Counted from the stretch's first letter, positions 1 to 11,860 are shown. The stretch: 64,000 nt of DNA from Amborella trichopoda (GCF_000471905.2 NW_006498102.1:729203-793202); one strand, 5' to 3'. Notes: generated from the letters alone by a model not told the origin. Translations and numbers: made by a program.

Positions 1-2200
1 TCATACATGTTGCGCTCACTCATGATTAAGCACACATCGAAGGGCTTCTGCTCTCCCTATGCTCACATTGCTTCCTGTCAACATGGATTCGCAATTCCTT
101 AATACTTTGAATCAACGTTTAGCATAAGTAGAATCACATTGTTGTGTAGCTAGGAATCACGATGTTTGCGATATAGAAACTTGATTCCAAACAACATGGA
201 TTCATAATTCCAAAAAATTTGGAATCAACGTTTCTCACAAGCAGACTCGCATTCTTGTGTAGCTAAGAATCACAGAGTCCTCGATTGGAATCTTGATTCC
301 GACAATCCTGAAATCGAGATTTCTAAATTAGGTGGAATCGCGTTCTACAAAAAATGGAAAAGTGATTCCTTTCTTTTAGAATCGACTTTCGTCCGGGGAA
401 TACCGAATCGAGATTCCGAAATGGAAGTGCTACCGTCATAGACGATTCGGGTAACTATAGTTCATTTCTACTGCCTCTGTTAGATGACCTATTTTAGATA
501 TTTTTTTAATAGAAAATTTTGGAAACCATCTAAGAATCGCAAGATGATCATTCCAAAAAGAAAAAAAAAAGTGAAATTTGACTATTCTAACACATAGATC
601 TCACCATCTAAAAATTGGACGGCCTCTTTTCAATCTCTAGATATTTTCTTTAAGTTCATAGAGTGTGTGATTAAGAATGTTTTTAATTGAGATTAACTAC
701 CCGTTGAAGAGGTTACATCCCCAAAATTATAGTCCTAAAATTAATTCACTACATTTCCATTGCTTGATTGCTTCATGTCTCTCTTGCTTATACAAGGGCA
801 AGTTCGTCTACATGAAATAGTATATAAAATAAAAATTATTTGTTTCAAATTAATTATATTTATTTTATTATAATATTATAATAAACAATTATATATTAAT
901 AACCAATTCTTGTATTTTACTATTAATTTATTTGCATTATAAATTATGTAATGTATTATTTTTCTTATAGTTCTAAATAAGATTTTTTAATCAGATGATA
1001 TTATAAGCCATTTTAGATTTGTTCTTGTTTGTATAGTAAAATAATTATAAAATATAAACCAACTTTCAATTTTGGTATATGATATTACAGTTAGTTAGGT
1101 TGTGAGAATTTTGGATGAGTAAAAGAAATTAATAAGTGTTTGATACTTTGATTTGATACTAATTTCACATTTAATGGGAATTTTTTTTTTATTCTTATAA
1201 TTTTTTATATTTTTAAATTATTTTGATACAATATTATAATATTATATTCTAATTAATAAATATACGGACATTCAAACAATAAAACAACGTCAGTATTCAC
1301 CTAGTTTTACAAAATAATGAAAATACATAATGCACCACTCCTAATTTATTTAAGAGATTAAAAGAACACTATTTTTAGAGATTTTTTGAAAACTTTTTGG
1401 GACAATATTTTCCGATTTGGCTAATTCTCCGATCCGATCCACCGATCTGACATGGGTATGGGTGTGAACGATTCGGGTGACCGATACACTTTTTTAAACC
1501 TTGATCTAAATGGGAGATTGCACCCAGTTTGAAGTCTCATCCAATCACAAGTTCCATGCCCACTAATTATTGTATTACTTGACAAATTAGAGATATCCTT
1601 AATGGTTCCTTGAGTTCGTGATCATTCCACAACCCTTGTATCGTGGAATTAAATATTTATGACATATTTCCTTATTTTATTGAAATCAACACTACTATTG
1701 TTGATAATAGAATTGCTGGATTCTCTATAAAGCACGCTTAAATGATGAAACCAGTGAATAAAGATTTGTTTCAAGTAGGAGAAACTTGCCTATCCCGATT
1801 GCATAGTCCTGTGGGGTGACTTTTATAAATGAAAACTTGGCTTGTGGCCAAGTTTTCATTTTATGTACATTTTTACATGTATTTTAGAATTATAGATGTT
1901 TCATGCAATGTGGAGGCATCACAGGTTTCGGTGAATAGCTGGGTTTCAAACCCACTATAATGCCTTGTTTTCTTAAACCTTTATTCACAAAATAATTTTG
2001 TCAGACTCCTGAGATTTTAGGGGTCAACTATTGAGTCAGCAAGTTCACTCGGTTTCGACACTTACCGAATTGGACACCAAATCAAGTTCTTTGCCACTGA
2101 CTAGTTAGACCAGTACTCCTAAAATGCTCAAGACTTACCTGTTTCATCTATCTTGAGGTCTTCATCAAAGCACATAAGAGTAAGAGGGAGGCACTCAATT
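1..2200. other. AT-rich noncoding stretch with short repeats
   Basis: No coding region is supported. From about 60 to 420 there are two degenerate tandem copies (about 125 bp each) of a block rich in GGAATC/GATTCC words, which looks like the subterminal repeats of a hAT-like MITE, but I could not find matching ends. Positions 480-760 resemble the interior of the element at 36828-37168. The rest (760-2200) is AT-rich with fragments such as 1420-1500 that carry GATCCGATCC-like words. No promoter or RNA gene is recognisable. Confidence 0.5.
1826..1861. repeat. Short near-perfect hairpin
   Basis: A stem of about 14-16 bp (AAATGAAAACTTGG paired with CCAAGTTTTCATTT) closes on a loop of about 7 bases. 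It stands alone, with no gene beside it. It could be the relic of a tiny fold-back element. Confidence 0.6.
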
Positions 2201-2986
2201 TTTAAAGTTCACTGTCATGTAGGCTATAGCGTATCATGATAAATAATGGCATGTGAGAATATAGGGCTTTGGAACCTCCTATAGATCTTGGTGTAACATT
2301 TACTTGGTCAAATCCTACTCATCATTGGAATGTTAGTGTTATTCTGTGGTGGATTCATTATATTTTTAGAATTAATCAATGATTTTCGTTAAACCATTGA
2401 TCCAAGATTGTCACCCTGCAACGACCCACAATTATCGCCTTTAATTTCTGGAAAAACTTTTAAATTGAGTTTAAGAGGGAGAGTCATCTGCATATGTAAA
2501 TTTTTTACGTAGTTAATTTCATTGTGAAGTGTCTTGTATGCACCCCTTGGGGTTAATCATGCAATTAATTCAGGTCCAATATTGGTCTTTTAAGCCTCAT
2601 AAGTCTTCAACAGATTATCTTTGATGTGATGGAGTTTATAACTTAATTAATGAAGCAGCTTATTCAATGTAGTTTCCTTCAATTATAATATATATGAGAG
2701 TCCTGTATCGTCAACTCTAGGACATTGATCCCTAATTCTGATGGTATTGGTCAATGACTGGAAATGAGAAGTTTCACATATTTTGGGCTTGTTCACATCA
2801 TTTATTTTTCTGGTTGTTCAGCAACTCAAATCAAATCAATTTTGGGAGACATCTGTTCTTGTAAGGATCTTTGCAACTGTCGTGCTAAGGATCCCTATTA
2901 TGGCAAGAAACTAGTGAGAATTGAGTTAATTAACCAAATGCATCTTTGTTCATAGTTTTTCAAATTGTGCTGCAAAGCTTATTGGG

Positions 2987-3666
2987 CTAGCATTCGTAGA
3001 AAGAATATGTTTGTTCACCGGGCCCAAAACTCTTGAAAGCCGGAAGTTAGAGAGGTGTCATTAGTTAGTTATGGGTGAAGGCGCTAGTGGAAGGCTTTAG
3101 ATCACAGAGAATTCCTTCTCTTTCGGTAGTGGTTGTGGAGGAAGGTTACTGCTAGGTGACTGAGAGGACTTAACTTCTTTTACTTGAAAGAAAAAAGAGA
3201 TAGGCAGTAGTAGCAGCAGTAGTTGGAGGAGCCTTCCTGCCTCACTAGATAAGCTAGCTTCATTCCTTGCTTCGCCATCAAGCCAAGGAGCTAGAGACTG
3301 CTGAATCAACTGCTCATCCGGAATGGCTAGTAATAGCACTTAAGGGCGCATATACCGTCCACCCAGTGCCACTACCCACTTCTACTCTTCCTATATTTAG
3401 TAGGACTTTGACTCCAGCAAGCGTTGGCTCAGGAGGTGACATTTCGTTGAGGAAGCCGGACAGTAGTAGCTTGACTTCCCCGTCCTCCGTTTCATCTTTC
3501 AACAAGAGGAAGGCAGGGTCGCTGTAGTGAGATGAGACAGCGAATAAGAATCGGAGCAGGCAGCAGATTGAGTCCTGTGATGTAAGTGATCAGCAGGTTA
3601 ACACGGAGCCTGGGCGTAGCACCATTGATAATCCATAGTGTTCGCAAAGGATCTGGCAAGCTGCAG
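2987..3666. other. 680-bp insert of organelle-like composition (possible NUMT)
   Basis: The flanks read through each other. The sequence left of the insert (about 2935-2986) and right of it (3667-3745) are found fused, without the insert, at about 3750-3875, which therefore serves as an empty-site copy. The insert itself is clearly richer in G+C than its AT-rich surroundings, has few homopolymer runs, and has the texture of angiosperm mitochondrial intergenic DNA. No gene is recognised; open frames of 60-90 codons on both strands are chance. No target-site duplication or terminal repeat is visible at the junctions, which fits end-joining capture better than transposition. The mitochondrial origin is inference from composition only. 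Confidence 0.4.
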
Positions 3667-3875
3667 AAATCTCAATTTTAATAAGTGAGTCTCAAGATTC
3701 ATGTTCCCATAAAAAATTTTAAGGCATGAGCAAACTGAAGGAGCAGCTAAATACATCTTTGTCCATAGTTTTTCAAATTCTGCTGGAAAGCTTATTGGGA
3801 AATCTCAATTTAAATAAGTGAGTTTCAAGATTCATGTTCCCATCAAAAATTTAAGGAATGAGCAATCTGAAGGAG
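3667..3875. repeat. Tandem duplication flanking the insert
   Basis: A block starting AAATCTCAATTT and ending GAAGGAGCAG occurs at 3667-3748 and again at 3803-3878. Between them lies a second copy (about 3750-3800) of the sequence found at 2935-2986. The original tandem unit was therefore about 125 bp, and its first copy was later split by the 680-bp insert. Confidence 0.7.
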
Positions 3876-3969
3876 CAGTAGTGAGTTATCTCCAAAATCG
3901 CTTCACAGATGAGAAAGAATTAGACTCATTGATATATGACATTGCTTTATGCAAATATCATCAGAGAGC

Positions 3970-5160
3970 GGGGATTGGCTACGGAGGCCATTTGGAGAGG
4001 AACAGAGGACGTTTATCTTCGACAAGTTTCTCAATATTTCGTGACTGGATTTCCAATGGGATTCTTCCCAAGTTCTTGGGGACTTTGGCAGAGTGACCTC
4101 TTTTGGGCATTTTTGTTTGGCATGGTCACAGAAACCTTTAGCAGTATGATAAGAGGAGTGCATTCACCCAAAGGGGGGAAAAAGAAAGAAGAGAAGACTT
4201 TAAGACTTGTAGATGAGAATTTGCTACATTGTTGTCTAATGCTACTAGGGAAGAAATAAGCAACTTATGGCTTCTCTTAAGGTGTTTCGAAGTGGTCTCA
4301 GGGTTTTAGAGGTTAACATGGCCATGACCAAGCTAATGGGAGGTAGCACTTTAGGATGAAACTTGAAGGACTTGGCAATGTGTATGGGATGTGAAATTGA
4401 AAGTCTTCCGAACAAGATCTTGGCCTCCCTTTGTGTATGGGAAAACGTTGGGGAATGGTTGTTTGTTCTCAAACAGGTTATATGCCCAACAGTTTGCGTT
4501 TGTTAAAGACGGGCAAATACTGGTTGGGGCATTAGTATCCCAATAATGCATTAACTCCAGACATTGTTAACGCATACCTGTCGTATACAAATCAACCTTG
4601 AGAAGGCATAGGACCATGTCAATTGGTCCTTTCTTGGTAAACCTAAGATTTGTGGGGATTGGTGAAAATTGGAGAGGTTGGACCAGGGGATGTTTATCTT
4701 CGACAAGTTTCTCAATATTGGTGATTGGATTTTCAATGGGATTCTTCCCAAGTTCTTGGGGATTCTGGCAGAGTGACCTCTTGTGACCATTTTTGTTTGC
4801 CATAGTCGCAGAAACCTTTAGCAGTATGATAAGAGGAGTGCATTCACCCTAAAGGGGGGAAAAGGAAAGAAGAGAAGACTTTAAGACTTGTAGATGAGAG
4901 TTTGCTACATTGTTGTCTGATGCTAGTAGGGAAGAAATAAGGAACTTATGACTTCTCTTAAGGTGTTTCGAAGTGGTCTCAGGGTTTTAGAGGTTAACGT
5001 GGCCATGACCAAGCTAATGGGAGGTGGCACTTTAGGATGAAACTTGAAGGACTTGGCAATGTGTATGGGATGTGAAACTGAAAGTCTTCCGAACAAGATC
5101 TTGGCCTCCCTTTGTGTAAAGGAAACCGTTGGGGAATGGGATATTGGATTCTTGGGAATA
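3970..5160 (+). repeat. 681-bp-offset tandem duplication within the LINE
   Basis: A stretch of roughly 480 bp at about 3990-4480 recurs at about 4672-5160 with an offset of 681 bp, with shared landmarks such as GTTTATCTTCGACAAGTTTC at 4011 and 4692. Both copies carry the same RT segment. Divergence is modest (scattered substitutions and short indels), so the duplication is younger than the decay of the LINE reading frame. Confidence 0.8.
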
Positions 5161-5519
5161 TAGTTCCTCTCAGTGGCTGGTAGGTCTATATTGATCAAAT
5201 TGATCCTTTCCAATTTACCCATCTATGGCATGTTTCTTTTGCTATGCCAAGTTCTTTTTGCAATCATATTGAAAGACTGATATGAAAATTCCTGTGTGGC
5301 ATGCTTTGAGAAGCAGGAGGACTAGCTGGAGAGATGTGGAGGTGGTTTGCAAGCCGAAGAGGAAATGGGGACTAGGAATAAGGAAACTGAAAGAACTTCA
5401 TCATGGCCTATTGGTACAGTGTGGTGGAGGATCTGTGATGCTAGAAATTAGCTACAGAAACAAGTAATAATCCCCAAGTATGTCAAATATGATTTTGGCT
5501 AGTGGATAAAATATGTGAT

Positions 5520-6730
5520 AAACAGACCAATCATGGTAGCCGTACACTTCCCCAACTCTTCCTCCCCAGTTTACCTACTCAACAACTCAGAGATTAATTG
5601 GCATTTGCTCGGTCAATTCTCGGTAACTCAATAATATGCTCATCGCCATTCCTCAACAAATCCTCAGTAGTTCCACGATATCCTATAACAAATACGTGGT
5701 TTAGTGTTAAAAAAATCATTGAGCTAACTCGAGCGAATCCCAAGTGATGACAAGTCAGCTTGGCTCTGGACTATTGCAAACCCTTGAAAAGTAGGGACTT
5801 GCCTGAGTCTCATCTTGCTTTCGACATTTTTTATTAATCTTGTTCCAACTTGGCCGAGATGAACCGGGCGACTCGTGCTTATGTCTCTAGGGAGTCCAAG
5901 CTCGAGTCCTCCTTTTAAAAAATTAGTTTTCTTTATATGTTAAAATTACCCACTTAGATCTTATAAATTGGATTCCTAATAAGTAACCATTTACAAAGTA
6001 AAGTCACACGGAGAAATATTAGAAAGGAGATGGTGAATTTGTAACAAGTATAACCAACACAAAAAAAAAGAATTTGATATTTTTATTTTGCACCATATAT
6101 CAGTTTAGGTTTAGGCTAAAGGAATAATGTTGGCACCATATATCAGAGGGGTTGTTAGTTGGCACCATACATCAGTTTAGGTTCAGGTTTATGGAATAAT
6201 GGTTGCACCATATATCAGATAGTTTGGAAGGGAGGGAGGGAGGGAGGGAAATTGTAAACTAAGTAAATGTTATTCTTCCCAATCTTCTGGAAGAGCCTTA
6301 TAATCTTCTTTGTGAGATAAGAGAAATCCTTTTTCTTATACTGGGAAGTTGGGCACTTCTATTTGTTTTCGAATAATAAGCTTTTTAAATAAATTCTTCA
6401 CGATTTTATGGTAGTCACCTCATTGGCTACTATTTCATCTTTGTGTTTCTGATTTTATCTCTTTCTGTAATAGTACTTTGGAAATAACTACATAAGTGAT
6501 CATCCCAGTTGGTGACTTGGTGTACCATAAGAAATCATTGAAAGATTCCCTTGATACGTTATTAGGGCATACCTTTCTTCTGGTATCCCACTCAATTTCC
6601 CCTTATGCTGACATCCATTTGACATTATGAAAAATAGCACTTATTCTCCTCGAGGACAACAAATAAAAAACTATATTTTGGTAATCTGGACTTATTCTTC
6701 AGGATTCCTATTTGCACTTGCAGAAGTTTA
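5520..6730. other. Noncoding; short tandem repeats
   Basis: No coding signal. The segment 5560-5920 carries CTCGAG/ACTCG-rich words resembling the hAT MITE at 53299-53780. At 6090-6225 a block of about 65-75 bp containing GCACCATATATCAG is repeated about three times. A short GGGA microsatellite follows at about 6228-6250. The remainder to 6730 is featureless. Confidence 0.5.
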
Positions 6731-8080
6731 GTGGGAATTTACAGTACATTTCCTTTGCTTATGTATCCCACTCAATTCCTTTGTTTCCAATATTTTCTAC
6801 ACATCTTATTCCATATGATTTATGAATGGCTTGTGAATGTATCTAACCAAATTGGACATATAGTGTCTCGCCTTAATGTTCATGGTCACAATAGATCATT
6901 GGTCAATATAAAATTTCTCAAGCATCATATGGCTAATTCATTCCCAGCAGATCAGGACCTTATTATACCATGTCCAACTTGCTATATTTCCGCCTAAAAG
7001 ATTAATAACGAGAATGGGTACTCTCTTGTGTTGCATATACTGTTTCAGAAATAGAATCCCGGGGAGGAGAAGTTTTTTGCTACCTTTGGAGGAGCTTTCT
7101 ATGCCTTGGCTGAATTATATGTAGCTCCAAAATTTGGTATGCTTTCCTCAGTTTTGCAGAAACTTCAAAAACTGAAGCCTTGGGATATTGATACAATCAG
7201 TTGGAAATTGCGGATAAAAGAAGAAAAAGACAAACTGGCTTGCAGCTCCAAAACTTGATGATGGAAGCATTGAAGAGCAAAGAAAGAGATTATCTGGTAA
7301 ACAGAAATGATGTGGGCTGATATGGTTGAAGAAGCAACATAAGGTTTGTCAGATAAGACCAACATAATACCTCATGAGCGTACAAGTAAAGAAGGTACAT
7401 CTTTCAACTTTATGATTACTGATGACTCTGAAGGCGAATCAGTGGTTTTTCCTGAGGAAGAATCCAAAATCTCAACTATTAAGTAAAGCTTCAAAAGTTA
7501 TTGCAGAAGGAGATTCTAGACATTTTTTTTTTTAAAATATTTAAGACCTTATTGGCAAAAGGACCACATTTACCAATAAGAAAGATGATTTGAGCAAACA
7601 TTATTTTGTTGATCCTAGCTAAAATTGCTATATATGGAAAATAAAATTGGGAAGAGGCGGTCGTTTTTAGATATTGGGGCAGATATAAATTCTTGTACCA
7701 AAGGAGTGTGGAATAATTGGATCCATTATCCAAAAGGAGACACTGGAAATGATGAATGGGTCTAGAAAACTCATAGAATCTGCCCTAGAGGTACCTCTAC
7801 AGATGGGAGAGAATTAGTTTTTGCAAATTTTGTAAAAATAGATGATGGGAGTTCATCAAGTTGGATTAGGCACTATAATTATAGATCATTCAGGGCTATG
7901 TACAATAACTGGAAACCTGATTGTGCAAAATAAGATGAACAAAAAAGTTCCGAGAATATCTCATTTTGAAGAAAGAATATTAAAAAAGATTCAAGGAAAT
8001 CTTTCTGTAAGAAAATTTGAAAAGTTCTTTAAAGCTGCAGAAAGGGCAACAAAAATTTTGAAATTGCAAAATAGTTGAAA
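6730..8080 (+). pseudogene. Degenerate retroelement-like relic with protease-like motif
   Basis: No intact frame is present, but translated fragments are unlike random AT-rich DNA. A charged, Glu/Lys-rich stretch lies at about 7220-7480, followed by a segment with residues D-I-G-A-D at 7670-7684. That resembles the D-S/T-G-A active site of retroviral-type aspartic proteases and is followed by a Cys/Trp-rich region. The ATG-started frame at 7842-8078 continues the homologous-looking region in another frame. The order (acidic linker, then protease) would fit the gag-protease part of an LTR element or pararetrovirus. I cannot name the family, and no RT or RNase H follows. It may be something else entirely. 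Confidence 0.25.
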
Positions 8081-8365
8081 GAAATGGACATGGAGTCATT
8101 ACCATATCTATCATATATTGCAGAGATTACTATTCAAAGCAAGTCCATTAGGCTCAATAGGGAAGAGGAGCCACAACTAAAAACCAAATAAAGGAATTGA
8201 CAGTCAAAAGATTGATAAGGGCCCTCATGGTCAAATCACATTTGTGCTTGTCTTGTAGAATTATAATGAAGAAGAGTGAGGATGGTTATAAATTATATTC
8301 CTCTTAGTGTTGTTATTATGGGTGTTAAATGGCCACTACCATTTACGCTGCTCTCTTTCTAAATT
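8080..8365. other. Noncoding tail of the relic
   Basis: AT-rich sequence between the retroelement-like relic and the hAT cluster. Short fragments may continue the relic in broken frames, but nothing can be assigned. Confidence 0.4.
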
Positions 8366-8480
8366 TTTGTTGGCCGCCTAGGCGGGCACCTGGATGCCTA
8401 GGCGCCCCCATCCCTCTTGACTAGGGCTGGCGATGAGCCCGCAGCCTTTAGCTGCCTAGGTGCCTCGCAGCACTCGGTGG
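8366..8480. mobile_element. Fragment of CCTAGGCGG-type hAT element
   Basis: A GC-rich island in AT-rich DNA contains GCCGCCTAGGCGGGC, GCCTAGGCGCC and GCTGCCTAGGTGCC, the subterminal words shared by the three complete elements downstream. No matching opposite end or 8-bp duplication was found, so it is taken as a truncated end. Confidence 0.5.
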
Positions 8481-9160
8481 GCAAATTTTCCATCCTTGGA
8501 TATGATAGAGGGTTGAACAAAGAAGAAAATGTATCTAATATTATCAAAGGTAATTGAAAAGTAAGAGAGAAATAAGAAAAATAGTGGATCATGCATGGAA
8601 AGAATTGACCGAAATTCAAAGCTTTGATTTGTCAATTTGGAGATTCTTTTCATAATTCTTTTATATTAAATCTAAGAGGCATAAAAAATGAATGAAACCC
8701 CTCAAATTTCCCCTATAGTTATAGGAACCTTGGGGGTAAGGCCACGTACGCACCTTAGGAGCTCAATCCCGTGGTTCTTGTAAGGGATGTTAAAGGGAGC
8801 TGGATATAGGGAAATAGGCATCGCACTCCCTATAAAATGGGATCACGTTCTACATGCTTGTAGGATCCCTCCATGGAGAGGAGCTAGACTATTAATTTAG
8901 CTACTGCTACTCTCCTTAGTATTGTATATTAATTTCTTTACAATATATTAAACTGTGGAGCATTCGTGCAATTGACAGTTAAACAGTTTCAAAAAGAAAA
9001 AAATCATAGTAAGCCAATTTATTATAAAGCTACATTATTGCAGTAAATTGGAGTACTATAACTATCGCATTAATCAAAAGAGAAGGTGTATGATAATGGA
9101 TTTGAGCAGGCATTGGCTCGATCCTAATTTTATCATAAGCTAGTAATTGATCTCGTTTTA
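8480..9160. other. Noncoding interval
   Basis: No gene or clear repeat is visible. Open frames on the minus strand at 8398-8653 are short, lack family features and overlap the hAT fragment. Confidence 0.5.
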
Positions 9161-9168
9161 GGGTATAG

Positions 9169-10058
9169 CAATGTTCAAGAAGGCGTAGACGGTCGCATAA
9201 GCGGTGAGGGCTCTGGACTGCCTAGGAGCTAAGGCGGCCTAGGCGGACGCCCAGACCCAAAGGCGGCCCTCATTGTCTTTTTTTTTTAAGTTGGATCCCC
9301 ACACCTCCCCTTATTTTATTGTATACATTATATAATAATAATTACAAATTATTACTATTTTTTTGGTTTACCAAAAAATTAATTGCTATCACATGCAAAA
9401 AGCATTTTCGAGAAATTAATAATTTGTAATTATATTATCTTTTGGTTTACCAATAAATTAATAATTACCGTTACATGCAAAGAGCATTTTCGAGAAATTA
9501 ATAATTACCAATTAATACTATCTTTTGGTTTACCAATAAATTAATTACTGTTACATGCAAAAAGCATTTTTGAAAAATTAATAATTACGAATTAATACTA
9601 TCTTTTTGTTTACCAACAAATTAATAATTATTGTTACATGTAAAAAGCATTTTCGATAAACTAATAATTATGAATAAATATTATTTTTTGATTTATCAAT
9701 AAATTAATAATTAATGTTACATGCAAAAAGAATTTTTGATAAATTAATAATTACGAATTAATACTAATTTTTTGGTTTACCAATAAATTAATAATTACTT
9801 TCACATGCAAGAAGCATTTTCGATAAATTAATGATCAATAATTACCAATAAATTATTAAATACAAATTAATAAATTAATAATTACGAATTAATTAGTATA
9901 CTCTCAAGGTGGCGCCTAGGCACCTGCCTTTTACATCGCCTAGGCGGGCACCTTAGGCGCCTAAAGGATTCTGCCTAATACTGCCTGCCTTATCCATGCC
10001 TAGTTTTTTTTTGAAAAAGTCCGCCTTGGCGACCTGGCAGGCGACTTTTCGATCATTG
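9169..10058. mobile_element. hAT-like MITE with internal 80-bp minisatellite
   Basis: The ends CAATGTTCAAG and (reverse) CAATGATCGAA are inverted, and the subterminal regions at 9180-9270 and 9905-10040 are rich in CCTAGGCGG words. The flanks GGGTATAG (9161-9168) and ATGTATAG (10059-10066) match at 6 of 8 bases, consistent with an old hAT 8-bp duplication. The interior is an AT-rich tandem array, not coding. Confidence 0.7.
9361..9860. repeat. About six tandem copies of an ~82-bp AT-rich unit
   Basis: The word TTTGGTTTACCAATAAATTA recurs at about 9361, 9441, 9523, 9603, 9686 and 9770. Each copy is followed by ACATGCAAAAAGCATTTTCG and then by TTAATAATTA words. The array fills the interior of the hAT-like element. 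The copies differ by scattered substitutions. Confidence 0.85.
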
Positions 10059-10180
10059 ATGTATAGTTGAGCTTAGATGCCTTCAAGTCAAAACCTTGAT
10101 CCCAGTGATATGGGATCATGATCCCAGGTATCTTAGGATCTAGCTCCTTAACTTGTTAATTTACATGCATCGATCCTAAC

Positions 10181-11852
10181 CATTGTTCAAAAAAATGGAC
10201 CGCTCAGCGCCTAGGCGGCGGCTGCCTAGGTGGCCAAACGGGGCAGTGGTCCCTGAGCAGCCTCCCAGGGCTTGCTCCCTGCCTAGAGGCAGAAAAGTAT
10301 TTTTTTTTTTTAAGATATAAAAGTTTAAAAAGATGGGTTTTTTTTGAAACCTAAACCCACAAGAAACTTTTTGAGAGAAAAAAATCTCCAAAAAAGTACA
10401 TTTCATTGGATCGAATCATCGAAGTGTTTCTCAAAGTTTGGAGTTCGAGCAACCAAAGTAAGTGCATTTTTTAGATTGCTTGTTTTATTTTGAGATGTCT
10501 TCTTCAGGAGTTAGTCGGAGTGGAGATCCGGGTTGAAAATATGGATACAACCCCAATCCAAATGACAAATTGCGTTAGATACAATTTTTGTGAACAAGTT
10601 ACAAAAGGATGCATAAACCGGTTTAAGAAACATTTTGTCGGTATTAAGGGGGATGTTACCCCTTTGTAAAAATGTTCCTGAAGCTATCAGAGAGGAGATT
10701 TAGCAATTTATAAGTTATGTAAAACAAAAATAAGAACAAAATTCTTGTCATAGATCTATTTCTGCTACTCCTAGAAAAGTGATCCGGGTTGGAAGTATGG
10801 GTACAACTCAAAACGAAATGATAAAAATTGTATTAAGTGTAATTTTTGTGAAAAAGATACCAATAGAGGTATTAGCCAATTCAAAAAATACCTTGTTGGT
10901 GTTAGAGGTAATGTTGCTTCTTGTACAAAGGTTCCTGAAGTAGTTCGGGATGAGATTAGACATCTTCTGAATTTTAAAGAACTAGAAAATGATGAAAATA
11001 AGCTTTGTTCTATGGAAGTATCTTATCCAGGTTCTAGACGGAGTGGTGATCCGGGTTGGAAGTATGGTTATAACCCGAATCCAAATGATAAAAATTGTAT
11101 TAAATGTAATTATTGTGGAAAAGATATTAATGGGGGCATTTACCGGTTTAAAAAATACCTTGCCGATATTAAAGGGGATGTTGCCCATTGTAAAAATGTT
11201 CCTGAGGCTATCAAGGAGGAAATTATACAATATTTGAGTTTAAAGAAGCATAAAGAAGAGGGTAGAGCAGCCAAGACTTAGGGCCTCATTTGCACAGACT
11301 AGTAAGAGGAAGGTAGAAGAAGATGAGGAGGAAGAGGCAGATTCTGGAGAAACAGAGGAGGACAAGCATTAGTTGAAGAGGGAGATGACTCTGATGATGA
11401 TGCCCTTGAGTCTGATGCATATGATGAGGCTTGCCCTATTGATATTCCTTCTGATGATGTTTGATGACGACGACGACTGAAGACTCTTGCCTCTTGGTGA
11501 TGAGGTTGCGTTTGTTGAATGTTGTGTTAAGTCATGAGTGTTGACTTTTGTTATACTGTATATTTTCTAAATTTCAGTTGTGTTGAGTGTTGACTTTTAT
11601 ATCCTACCTACACTTGTATGGTTTTACAGTTTACTGTTTTAACAATATAGATTATCAAACTTTTTTTCTCAACGGATATCTTTTTTTTTTTTCAACTTGG
11701 AATGTGGTATTATATTGGTAATTTGGTATGGTTTATACTTTTTTTTCAAATTTCAACTGAGAGCTGCCCAAGATCTGGGCGCCCGCCTAGGTGCGGGGCG
11801 GCCTGGACCCCCCAGGCCGCCTAGGACCCGCTTAACGCTTTTTGATACACTG
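10181..11852 (+). mobile_element. Non-autonomous hAT element carrying BED zinc-finger remnant
   Basis: A perfect 8-bp duplication, ATCCTAAC, flanks the element (10173-10180 and 11853-11860). The inverted ends are CATTGTTCAAAAAAATGG and, reversed, CAGTGTATCAAAAAGCG. Subterminal CCTAGGCGG motifs lie at about 10200-10290 and 11770-11830. The interior keeps the start and the acidic tail of a transposase gene but lacks the catalytic core and the hATC dimerisation domain, so it would need a helper element to move. The intact target duplication suggests a fairly recent insertion. Confidence 0.85.
10515..11460 (+). pseudogene. hAT transposase remnant: three tandem BED zinc fingers
   Basis: Three related copies of a BED-type finger follow one another at about 10515-10700, 10780-10975 and 11040-11240. 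Each begins DPGWKYGYNP-like and runs to a V-P-E helix. BED fingers in hAT transposases bind element DNA through two Cys, a His and a final Cys or His. In copy 1 the first Cys is replaced by Tyr and a frameshift precedes the last Cys. Copies 2 and 3 keep CNFC/CNYC and the final Cys, but the His of the usual K-x-H-L is Tyr in both. The best open stretch covers copy 3 (11012-11281). After it come Glu/Asp-rich codons and a tail ending near 11463, like the C-terminus of such transposases. The DUF659 and hATC regions are absent. Confidence 0.75.
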
Positions 11853-11860
11853 ATCCTAAC

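Larger units (their letters stand above)
2230..5520 (+). pseudogene. Degenerate L1-type LINE ORF2 (endonuclease and RT remnants)
   Basis: Several conserved LINE segments are readable in broken frames. Near 2265-2340 the translation contains the FTWSN motif typical of the C-terminal part of L1 apurinic-like endonucleases. Around 4570-4860 a reverse-transcriptase block reads LEKA, then a degraded form of the QGDPLSPFLF box. At 4950-5250 comes the RT connection region (LLRCFEVVSG, later LIKLILSNLPIY). At 5330-5420 the motif KPKRKWGLGIRKL marks the RT C-terminal side. Frameshifts and stops are frequent, so no product is expected. The order endonuclease-RT is that of plant L1 elements. A 681-bp offset duplication and a 680-bp insert (separate entries) disrupt it further. 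The 5' and 3' ends are not defined. Confidence 0.65.

Noticed and set aside
3097-3527. Three 60-86-codon frames on both strands in the insert
   Set aside because: They overlap on opposite strands within a block of raised GC content. Composition, not coding, keeps them open.
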